A DNA stretch of 35,942 nucleotides, from positions 1 to 35,942 of the forward strand of contig CAZJSP010000003.1 in assembly GCA_964548875.1 (NCBI GenBank), written 5' to 3'. A program made the position numbers and the translations under genes. Positions 15,028-22,308 of this stretch are shown piece by piece; the stretch's first letter is position 1, and every line of letters starts with the position of its first letter. This DNA comes from CAYSZX01 sp964548875. Lineage in GTDB: Bacteria > Patescibacteriota > Minisyncoccia > Minisyncoccales > JANBVM01. The notes beneath the pieces are model-generated. The model made no database searches. It had not been told where the DNA came from and saw nothing but the letters and a program-made list of their open reading frames with translations.

Positions 15028-15077
15028 TTTAGCAATAGGAAACTGAAGATAGCTGTCTTTAGTTTCCTGTTGCTAAA
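15028..15077 (+). promoter_or_regulatory. 22-bp hairpin, possible switch for a Shine-Dalgarno
   Basis: A near-perfect inverted repeat pairs 15028-15049 with 15056-15077: 17 outer base pairs including one G-T, then five inner pairs including one G-T, around the six-base loop TAGCTG. There is no T-run, so it is not an ordinary terminator. Part of its 3' arm, TCCTGTTGCT (15065-15074), can instead pair nine of ten bases with AGCAGGAGGA (15081-15090), which contains the Shine-Dalgarno of the next gene. The two folds exclude each other. Confidence 0.65.
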
Positions 15078-15099
15078 TGCAGCAGGAGGAGTGATTTGA

Positions 15100-16276
15100 A
15101 TGAAACAACTATTAAAGAAGTTAAAAAAATGCTTCCCCTATAAGGGAAAGCAGTCTAAAGCATTATTTCAGGCTAACGCCTGATAATGCTAGGCTCCCTC
15201 TTTCAGAACGACAATTAGTCCAACTCAAAAGAGCACTATATTTAGTGCTCAGAGGGCTTGGGGCTATGGAAAGAATAGCCGGCACCCCTGGAACAATTCA
15301 TGATCCAGAAGGGCGGTGGAGGTGTTACAGAAGAATAACACTTAAGCCTGTACCAAGGAGAAATAGAAAATATTTTTCCTCCCTGCAAAATTTTACCTTC
15401 CCAAACGACCTTCCAGAAATTATTAAGGTAGACTTAGTGATTTCTAGAGAAGGAGAGGTTAGAATATGTAAGATTGATGCTCACAATCCTAACGGGATGG
15501 GGTATACGGCATTGGCAAGAGAGATGCATAATGCTAAACATCCCTCTTCAAAGCCTGGTTTTGGGATCCTTGAAGCGATAAAAAATCGAATAGATCCTGG
15601 AGAACGCTATATAATAGTCCTTCCACAAAAGGGAACTTTTTATGTTCCCGAGAATAAATTTATCGTGGAGGACTCAAAAAGATGGGAGTAAAATCTCGTC
15701 TTTTTGTGGACTCTGGTGGTAGTTTACCTTTAAGAGGAAACGACACCATAAGGAATATGCCTTTTGGTTTATCTGATCCTCTCTATATGAGTTTAATTAA
15801 AGGTTATAAAAAGGGGTTAAATTTTTAATCCCTCCTCGACTTTTTCTAGGGTCAAAATCCATTCTTTCTATTATTAGAAATGACGATAGAAATGAGTGGA
15901 TTGAACACTCTTTAAGAAGCTTTATAGATCTAAAAGCATTAAGGCTTCTACGAGAATTGATTCCTTCGACTTATTATTCCTCTATCCCTCCAATGGTTAC
16001 ATACGAAAACCATTAGGAGGGGCAGGGATGAGCGGTGTGATTTTCCCATGGGAAAAACCATTTAGTTTTTATCCAGGGAAGAATTATATTGCTCAAGAGT
16101 ATATTCCTTTAAGAAGAAAGGAATATTCTTACTGGGAAAAAGATGGAAATCTTGAAGTAGATAAATTTTACGAAAGATTTACCATCTGGCTCTCAAAGGG
16201 GGGTTTGGCGGACTGGGTTGTGACCGCCAGAACAAGCCCCAAAGTTCATGGGGCCACAGACTGCTTACAGATATAA
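15100..16276 (+). pseudogene. ATP-grasp-like (circularly permuted type) gene, frameshifted
   Basis: Five collinear fragments in shifting frames make up one decayed gene. They are MKQLLKKLKKCFPYKGKQ from ATG 15100; 15122-15691 with LVISREGEVRICKIDAHNPN; 15682-15828 with MGVKSRLFVDSGGSLPLRGN; about 15822-16016 with IPPRLFLGSKSILSIIRND; and about 15985-16276 with RKPLGGAGMSGVIFP and NYIAQEYIPL. The last motifs resemble ATP-grasp nucleotide-binding loops, and the second resembles the glutathionylspermidine-synthase-like fold. One extra base and three missing bases explain the frames; two losses map to runs of five A or five T. A strong AGGAGG Shine-Dalgarno and a visibly higher G+C content than neighbours suggest transfer. 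The exact family is uncertain. Confidence 0.6.
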
Positions 16277-16277
16277 A

Positions 16278-16341
16278 AAAAGAGGGAATAGAAACGGGCG
16301 ATTCAAAGGATTCCCGGTTACTTTTCCCTCTCTATTTTTTT
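16278..16341 (+). terminator. Terminator after ATP-grasp remnant
   Basis: AGAGGGAA (16281-16288) pairs with TTCCCTCT (16324-16331). An inner stem, ACGGG with CCCGGT, carries one bulge, and CTATTTTTTT follows. The A-run on the left could also serve the convergent miaB-miaA gene on the minus strand. Confidence 0.8.
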
Positions 16342-16372
16342 ATCTAAAATCAGCAGTTACTGCAAATATTTT

Positions 16373-18577
16373 TTAGTAATTATTCTTTAAAAAAACCTTA
16401 ATTAATTTTTCTGCTTTTTTAGATTTTTTTACCCATTGAATTTCTTTATCCTTTTTAAACCAAGTTTTTTGACGTTTACTAAACTGTAAGGTATGTAGAA
16501 TAATCTTTTCTTTTATTTTTTTTCTATCTTCTTTTGTTAAATTAAAATCAGGATAATAGGGGAACCATTCCTGGTAACCTATTATTTCTAGAGAGGCAGA
16601 GGGCCCTATTTTTCTTATAATTCCAATAGCTTCTTTTTCTAGTCCTTCCTTAAACATTTTCTCAACTCTTTGAGTAATTCTTTTTTCTAAGTTTTCTTTT
16701 TTAGGCTTAATTCCAATTTTTAAAACGTCAAATAAGGCGTCTTTTTTATTTCTTTGTTCCCAATAGGGTTGGCCTGTTTCCCTACAAACCTCTATAGCCC
16801 TTATTACTCTCCTTTTGTTTTTTCGATCGATTTTTTCAAAACCTTTAGGATCAAGTTTTTGATAAATAGTATTTAATTCTTTTAACGATTTTTTTTCTAA
16901 TTTTTTTCTTAAATCTTGATTGGGAGAAACTTCTGCAAGAGAAAAATTGCTTGTAAGTGCTTTTAAATAAAGACCGGTTCCTCCCACTAAAAAGGGTTGT
17001 TTGCCTTTTCTAATAACCTTTTTAATGGCTTTAAGGGCAAGATTTTTATAAACACCAACATTAAAGTCTTCTTTTAAAGAAATACAGTCAATTAGGTGAT
17101 GGTTAACAGTTCTTTGTTCTTTTTGGCTTGGCTTATCAGTTCCGATACCAATTTCCTTATAAACCTGTTTTGAGTCAGCAGAAATGATTTCTCCATTAAA
17201 TTTTTGAGCTAAATTAATAGCCATTTTTGTTTTGCCTGAAGCAGTAGGCCCTAGAATAACAATCAGCTTAGGTAGTTGTTTTTTTCCTTTTAATCCCCAA
17301 GGATAAGCTTCTTCAATTTTTACCTTTATTATCTCTCCTAAGTTAATGCTTTGATTGCTTCTAATTCTTACTGTTTTGTAGGTTCGACTCTTACCAAAAG
17401 CGTATTTTTTTGTTTTCTTATTTATTAAAATTTTAATAGTTTTGCCTATGTATTTCTTGTTATTTCTTAAAGCGCTTTTTTCTAAAACTTTTGTTAATTT
17501 ATTTTGTCTTCTCTGCTTTTCTTGAAGAGAAACTTGTTTCTTCATTTTTTCTGCTTCAGTTCCTTTTCTTTCTGAATATTTTGCTATATAGGCCATATCA
17601 AAACCTATTTCTTGAAAAAGACTTAATGTGTCTTTAAATTGCTTTTTTGTTTCTCCTGGAAAACCAACAATAATATCGGTTGATATCGCAATATTGGGCA
17701 CTTTTTTTCTAAGACTTCGAATTATTTTCTTATAGTCTTCAACCGTATAATTTCTATTCATTGCTTTTAAAATTTCATTATTACCAGACTGTATAGGAAT
17801 ATTTAAGTATTCTCCCAATTTTTCTGTTACTGCAATTTGGTTAATTAACTTTTTAGAAAAGTTTTTAGGATGAGGACTAGTAAACCTAATCCAAAAATTT
17901 CCTTTTGTTTGATCTATTTTTTTTAAAATTTCAGGAAAGTCTATTTTTTTATTACTAGGAGAAAGATAATCATTAACATTTTCTCCCAAAAGCCATATTT
18001 CTTTTGCTCCATTTTTAATGCTCTCTTTTACATCTTTAATAATGTTTTGATGTTTTCGACAAATAAGAGGGCCTCTGGTATAGGGGACAACACAATAAGT
18101 ACAAAAATTATTGCAACCAGAGGAAATAGGAATGAGAGCAGAGTGTTTGTTTTGAGAAAGAGAATTAATGTTGCAATAATTCATTGCAAGTTCTTTATTA
18201 AAACCCTTATCTCTTGGATTAAAAAAAGGATAATACTGTTTTTTTTGAATTATTTGGGGCCATCGCTGAAGAGTTTTAATTGGTAGAATAAAATTAAAGT
18301 ATTTTTTAAGTTTCAATCTGTCTTTTTCCAGCAAACAACCAGTTAAAAGGGTTTTTAGTTTTTTATTCTTTTTCTTTATCTTTTCAAATTTAGAGGCAAA
18401 ACCTCTTAATCTGTCAATAGCAGACTGCCTTATTGAGCAAGCATTAACTATAATTAAATCGGCATCTTTCGCTGAGGAAGCAGGTTGATAGTTGTTTTCT
18501 TCTAAGATTCGGGTTATTTTTTCTGAATCAGATTCGTTTTGCTGGCAACCATAGGTAAGAATAAAATATTTCTTCAT
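16373..18577 (-). CDS. MiaB-MiaA fusion: tRNA A37 methylthiotransferase + dimethylallyltransferase
   Basis: One uninterrupted 734-residue frame joins two enzymes that act on the same tRNA base. Residues 1-430 are MiaB: N-terminal cluster cysteines Cys11, Cys47 and Cys81, radical-SAM motif Cys155-x3-Cys159-x2-Cys162 (SSGCNNFCTYC), and a TRAM domain (about 375-428). Residues 437-734 are complete MiaA: P-loop GPTASGKT (443-450), ISADSKQVYKEIGIGTDKP, VGGTGLYLKAL, KRRVIRAIEV and FSKRQKTWF. MiaA adds dimethylallyl to A37 and MiaB then methylthiolates it to ms2i6A. The two parts meet with a linker of a few residues. The usual arrangement is two separate genes. Identity of both halves is secure. Confidence 0.93.
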   Translation of the reverse strand: MKKYFILTYGCQQNESDSEKITRILEENNYQPASSAKDADLIIVNACSIRQSAIDRLRGFASKFEKIKKKNKKLKTLLTGCLLEKDRLKLKKYFNFILPIKTLQRWPQIIQKKQYYPFFNPRDKGFNKELAMNYCNINSLSQNKHSALIPISSGCNNFCTYCVVPYTRGPLICRKHQNIIKDVKESIKNGAKEIWLLGENVNDYLSPSNKKIDFPEILKKIDQTKGNFWIRFTSPHPKNFSKKLINQIAVTEKLGEYLNIPIQSGNNEILKAMNRNYTVEDYKKIIRSLRKKVPNIAISTDIIVGFPGETKKQFKDTLSLFQEIGFDMAYIAKYSERKGTEAEKMKKQVSLQEKQRRQNKLTKVLEKSALRNNKKYIGKTIKILINKKTKKYAFGKSRTYKTVRIRSNQSINLGEIIKVKIEEAYPWGLKGKKQLPKLIVILGPTASGKTKMAINLAQKFNGEIISADSKQVYKEIGIGTDKPSQKEQRTVNHHLIDCISLKEDFNVGVYKNLALKAIKKVIRKGKQPFLVGGTGLYLKALTSNFSLAEVSPNQDLRKKLEKKSLKELNTIYQKLDPKGFEKIDRKNKRRVIRAIEVCRETGQPYWEQRNKKDALFDVLKIGIKPKKENLEKRITQRVEKMFKEGLEKEAIGIIRKIGPSASLEIIGYQEWFPYYPDFNLTKEDRKKIKEKIILHTLQFSKRQKTWFKKDKEIQWVKKSKKAEKLIKVFLKNNY

Positions 18578-18613
18578 GTTTTTATTTATAGTAAATAATT
18601 ATTTTTCTCAAAC

Positions 18614-18640
18614 AAAAAACAGTCTTTTCGACTGTTTTCT
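18614..18640 (-). terminator. Terminator of DUF5667/Kazal gene
   Basis: On the minus strand AAAACAGTC and GACTGTTTT form a nine-base-pair stem with a five-base loop, followed by TTTG. It lies just after the stop of the secreted protein gene at 18643. Confidence 0.75.
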
Positions 18641-18642
18641 AT

Positions 18643-20376
18643 TTAAAGATCGATATCTATCAAACCACTTTGAGATTCTTCCTCCTGATTTAAATTTTTT
18701 AATTGAATTTCAGCTGAACAGTTAACCCATCCCTCAGGAACATCACAAGGGGTGGGGAAGTAAACGCATTCTCCTCCGGCTGGATCTTGAGCTGGTGTAA
18801 TAACCTGGATACACATAATTGATCCATCTGTATTTGAAGAAAAAACACACTCCCCATCAACACATTTTACTTTTTCTGAAGATGATCCATCGGGAAGGGG
18901 ACAATCTTGATCTGTTTGGCATTCAAACTTTTTACTTGGTTCTTCACAAATACTATAACTTCTGCTTATTCTTATTTCTTGCAATCCATTACAACATTCT
19001 TGGTGGGTAGGACCTAAAACAGGATTTCTATTAACTTCTTCTCCTTCGTTAGCGCAAGGCAATTCAGTTTGACATTCTCCTCTGTAAAGAATTTCAACAT
19101 TAGCCTTTTGGGCCTCACAAATATTTTGATAGGTATTTCCGTCTTCTCCACAAACTGGAACAAAAATACTGGTACAGCTAATCTCTGAACCATCGTCTGT
19201 TTTATAGCCCCCAACTGTCTGGATTAAACTTTTTATATTGTTTGATAAGGATTGGCTAGATCTTATTTCGATGAAAGCATCAATATAATCTCCTTTTTCA
19301 AAATATTCTTGAGCCTTTTCTAAATCTATTTCCGATTCTTCTACTAATTCGAATACTTCTGGGAATATTGATTTATTTAAGCCCTTTTCAAGAATTAAAG
19401 ATTTAATCCCCTCTATTAAGTCATCGCCATAATCAATCTTTTCTACAACTGAATTCTCATCAGCTCCTGTTTGCTCTTTTATTTTTTGAAGATAGCTGTC
19501 TCTGACATTATTAATTATCTCTTTTGTATCCTCTCTTAATATTTTTCCTTTTAAATTATCAATAATATTAAGAATAATTTCTTGGTCTTCATCAATTTTT
19601 TCAATATATTCTTTTAATTGGCTTTGGTTTTCACTAGACAGACCCTCTAAAGAAGACTTTAGCTTTTCTATTCTTTCTTCTTTTTTCTCCTCTATTTTTT
19701 CTTGATATTCTGAAGGTAAATTTTCTTTTACTTTTTCTAAGATTCTTATATTTTTGATTTCGTCAAAGCTTCCGCTATCTATATTGTTAAAGGCTTCATT
19801 GATAGTTTCAGGAATATTAGAAACCCCCTGAACCTTGATTAAGATATTTTGAAAGCTTTCTAAATTGTTACTTCTAACCTCTCTTATCCTTTCTAAAGAT
19901 TTTTCTGGAATATTATCTTCTAGCTTTTCTAGTATTCTTTGATGAAGAATTTGTTGTTGAGAATATTCTTCGGAAAAATTTTTAACTTGTTCATTGTTTT
20001 CAGCTTGTTCTTGGATTTTATTAGTGGCTTTTTCTGTTTTCTCAATTCTTGATTGATATGAAGATATTGTTTTTTCAATTAAATCTTCATTTGATTCCAT
20101 TTCAACTATTTTTCTTAATTCAAGTAGTTTCTCATTTGCAAATTGAAACTCAAGCTCTGCTTTTTTAACAGAATCAAAAGTAAGAATTGATCTTACATTT
20201 CTAGTCCAATCCCTAATAAAATAAAAAGGGTGATTAGGTAGAACATTTGGTTCTCCTACTCCTAAATCAGAAGACTGAACCTGATACTCAGGAATAAAGT
20301 TCTCAGCCTCTAAGAAAGATATTGGTAAGCTTAAAATTAAGGAAAAAATCAGGAATGTAAAAATAAGTTTTTTCAT
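18643..20376 (-). CDS. Secreted DUF5667-like protein with Kazal domain
   Basis: The 577-residue protein begins with a signal peptide (MKKLIFTFLIFSLILSLPIS, cleavage likely near residue 25). Residues 45-90 match the DUF5667 pattern (NHPFYFIRDWTRN; FDSVKKAELEFQFANEKL). A long coiled-coil region fills about 90-380. Residues 401-435 form a four-cysteine Kazal-type inhibitor domain (C401, PVCGEDGNTYQNIC 407-420, C435). A cysteine-rich tail with at least twelve further cysteines follows (for example QTDQDCPLP). Kazal domains inhibit serine proteases. The protein is probably exported and disulphide-bonded, but its target and role are unknown. Confidence 0.75.
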   Translation of the reverse strand: MKKLIFTFLIFSLILSLPISFLEAENFIPEYQVQSSDLGVGEPNVLPNHPFYFIRDWTRNVRSILTFDSVKKAELEFQFANEKLLELRKIVEMESNEDLIEKTISSYQSRIEKTEKATNKIQEQAENNEQVKNFSEEYSQQQILHQRILEKLEDNIPEKSLERIREVRSNNLESFQNILIKVQGVSNIPETINEAFNNIDSGSFDEIKNIRILEKVKENLPSEYQEKIEEKKEERIEKLKSSLEGLSSENQSQLKEYIEKIDEDQEIILNIIDNLKGKILREDTKEIINNVRDSYLQKIKEQTGADENSVVEKIDYGDDLIEGIKSLILEKGLNKSIFPEVFELVEESEIDLEKAQEYFEKGDYIDAFIEIRSSQSLSNNIKSLIQTVGGYKTDDGSEISCTSIFVPVCGEDGNTYQNICEAQKANVEILYRGECQTELPCANEGEEVNRNPVLGPTHQECCNGLQEIRISRSYSICEEPSKKFECQTDQDCPLPDGSSSEKVKCVDGECVFSSNTDGSIMCIQVITPAQDPAGGECVYFPTPCDVPEGWVNCSAEIQLKNLNQEEESQSGLIDIDL

Positions 20377-20409
20377 TTTTTTTAATATTTTATTATTAGG
20401 ATAATTCGA

Positions 20410-22125
20410 CTATCTTTTTTTGTTTAGATCTATTTTTCTTTTTTTAATAAATTCTTTTAATTTCATTGGACCTAAATTCTTACCTTGGAATCTTGGACTA
20501 ACAGATTTATTTTTTACTTCTCTTTCTCCAACAATCAAAAGGTAAGGAACTTTTTGTATTTCCCCTTTTTTTATTTTCTTGGAAAGAGTTTCATCTTCAT
20601 CCTTCAAGACTGAACGAAAACCATTGTCTAGTAGTTCTTTTTGAACATCTTTAGCTCTTTTAGATTGTTTAGAGCTAATTGGAATAACCCATATTTGTTC
20701 AGGCGACAACCAAAAAGGTAGATTGCCAGCATAATTTTCCAACAACACCCCTAAAAATCTTTCAATTGATCCAAATAAAGCTCGATGAATCATATAGGGT
20801 CTTTTTTCTTTGCCTTTTTGATTAATGTAAGTCATGTCAAATCTTTCTGGAAGATTAAAATCTACTTGTATAGTAGTACATTGATGCTCTCTTTTTAAAG
20901 AATCTTTAACTTTAATATCGATTTTAGGACCATAAAAAGCACCTCCTCCTTTATCGGTAAGAAAGTCGATTTTATTGTCCTTAAGAGTTTTCTTAAGGGC
21001 TTGAGTAGCCTTTTTCCACTTATTTTCTGACCCAACATATTTATCAGGACGGGTTGAAAGATAAACCTTAAATTCTTTAAATCCAAAAACCCTGAATATT
21101 TTAAAACTTTGTTTAAGCAGTTCTTCAATTTCTTGAAAAAGATCTTTTTCTGAACACCAGATATGGGCATCGTCTTGAGTAAAGCCTCTTACTCTAGTCA
21201 GGCCATGTAATTCCCCTGATTTTTCATATCTATAAACTGTTCCAAATTCTGCATACTTAATTGGCAGGTCCTTGTAGCTTCTAATTTCACTCTGATAAAC
21301 CTTGATATGAAAAGGGCAATTCATCGGTTTGATTAAATATTGGTCTTTTTCAACATCCATAGGAGAAAAAAGACTTTCTTGATAAAAGTTCCAATGGCCG
21401 GAAGCTTTCCAAAGATCAACTTTTCCAATATGAGGAGAAATCAACCACTTGTAACCTTTTTGAGTTAATTCTTCTCTTAAATAGTTTTTCATTATTTGAA
21501 TTATTTTCGCTCCATTTGGTTGCCAAATAGGAAGACCAGGCCCAACTTCTTCATCAAACAAAAACAATTTTAATTTTTTACCTAAAATTCTGTGATCTCT
21601 TTTTTTAGCCTCCTCTTGATTTTTTAAATAATTCTTTAATTCTTTTTTTGTTTCAAATCCTACTCCATATATTCGAGTTAGCATTTTTCTGTTCTCATCT
21701 CCTTTCCAATAAGCTCCGGCTATTCTAGTTAATTTAAAAGACTGAGGATTAATTTCTTCAGTTGATTTAACGTGAGGGCCCCTACAAAGATCAATAAAAT
21801 CAGAGCTTTGATAAAAACTAGGAGTTTCTTCCATTTCTCTTATCAATTCTTTTTTATAGGGTTGATCTTTAAATTCTTTCTTTATTTCTTCTTTAGAAAG
21901 CTTAACTTTTCTGAAGGTAATATTCTTTTTAATATTTTGCCTCATTTTATTTTCAATTTCATCTAAATCTGTTTCACTAATTGGTTTAGAAAATTCAAAA
22001 TCATAGTAAAAACCATCTTCTATGGCAGGACCTATAGCAAGCTTTACGTTAGGGTATATTTCTTTTATAGATAAAGCCAAGATATGGGCTAATGAATGAC
22101 GAATTTTTTCTATTTTTTTAGACAT
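20410..22125 (-). CDS. thrS: Threonine--tRNA ligase, TGS-less form
   Basis: ThrS charges tRNA-Thr. The 571-residue protein starts directly at the editing-domain region (IRHSLAHILALSIKEIYPNV), so the N-terminal TGS domain of classical ThrS is absent. The class II core has KPMNCPFHIKVYQ (zinc Cys), RYEKSGELHGLTRVRGFTQD (motif 2), TTIQVDFNLPERF and HRALFGSIERFLGVLLE (motif 3), followed by the anticodon-binding domain (SPEQIWVIPIS). A leader-peptide attenuator lies upstream. The editing domain keeps HSLAHI; the second part is compact. Identity is secure. Confidence 0.96.
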   Translation of the reverse strand: MSKKIEKIRHSLAHILALSIKEIYPNVKLAIGPAIEDGFYYDFEFSKPISETDLDEIENKMRQNIKKNITFRKVKLSKEEIKKEFKDQPYKKELIREMEETPSFYQSSDFIDLCRGPHVKSTEEINPQSFKLTRIAGAYWKGDENRKMLTRIYGVGFETKKELKNYLKNQEEAKKRDHRILGKKLKLFLFDEEVGPGLPIWQPNGAKIIQIMKNYLREELTQKGYKWLISPHIGKVDLWKASGHWNFYQESLFSPMDVEKDQYLIKPMNCPFHIKVYQSEIRSYKDLPIKYAEFGTVYRYEKSGELHGLTRVRGFTQDDAHIWCSEKDLFQEIEELLKQSFKIFRVFGFKEFKVYLSTRPDKYVGSENKWKKATQALKKTLKDNKIDFLTDKGGGAFYGPKIDIKVKDSLKREHQCTTIQVDFNLPERFDMTYINQKGKEKRPYMIHRALFGSIERFLGVLLENYAGNLPFWLSPEQIWVIPISSKQSKRAKDVQKELLDNGFRSVLKDEDETLSKKIKKGEIQKVPYLLIVGEREVKNKSVSPRFQGKNLGPMKLKEFIKKRKIDLNKKR

Positions 22126-22157
22126 ACTAATATTTTATCATAATTTTATTATTTTAC

Positions 22158-22220
22158 TTAAAATAAAACCCCTTCAAAAAGAGGTTAGTTAATTATTAAA
22201 TAAAATTTCAACCAACCTCT
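22158..22220 (-). promoter_or_regulatory. Threonine attenuator upstream of thrS
   Basis: Reading on the minus strand, segment 2 is AGAGGTTGGTT (22220-22210), segment 3 is AACTAACCTCT (22190-22180) and segment 4 is AAGGGGTT (22174-22167) running into TTATTTT. Segments 2:3 pair over 11 bases with one G-T, giving an antiterminator. AACCTCTT (22186-22179) with segment 4 pairs over eight bases with loop TTTG and a T-rich tail, giving the terminator. The two exclude each other. The leader peptide ends just upstream. Confidence 0.75.
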
Positions 22221-22222
22221 TC

Positions 22223-22270
22223 TTAGAAAGGGTTCTTAGTGGTTATTTTAATTTTATAAACAAAAATCAT
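22223..22270 (-). CDS. Threonine leader peptide of thrS attenuator
   Basis: A 15-codon frame encodes MIFVYKIKITTKNPF. Two adjacent threonine codons (ACC ACT) sit five codons before the stop, at the edge of the antiterminator. The gene downstream is threonyl-tRNA synthetase, which matches the codons. The ATG is eight bases after the -10, so the transcript would be leaderless. Two Thr codons is a short sensor compared with classical leaders. Confidence 0.65.
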   Translation of the reverse strand: MIFVYKIKITTKNPF

Positions 22271-22278
22271 ATTTCGTA

Positions 22279-22307
22279 ATTATAATCAAAAATAATGGTT
22301 ATGGCAA
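22279..22307 (-). promoter_or_regulatory. Promoter of thrS leader
   Basis: On the minus strand TTGCCA (22307-22302) and TATAAT (22284-22279) are separated by exactly 17 bases. The -35 lies immediately after the dnaE stop codon. Confidence 0.75.
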
Positions 22308-22308
22308 A

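Noticed and set aside
15010..15080. Hairpin as an ordinary terminator of the HAD gene
   Set aside because: No T-run follows on either strand, and the next bases lead straight into a Shine-Dalgarno.
16373..18577. Two adjacent genes miaB and miaA
   Set aside because: No stop codon or credible start lies between the TRAM domain and the MiaA P-loop; the frame is continuous.
22126..22308. T-box riboswitch before thrS
   Set aside because: No T-box core sequence (TGGNACCGCG type) and no specifier loop; the stems and leader peptide explain the region better.
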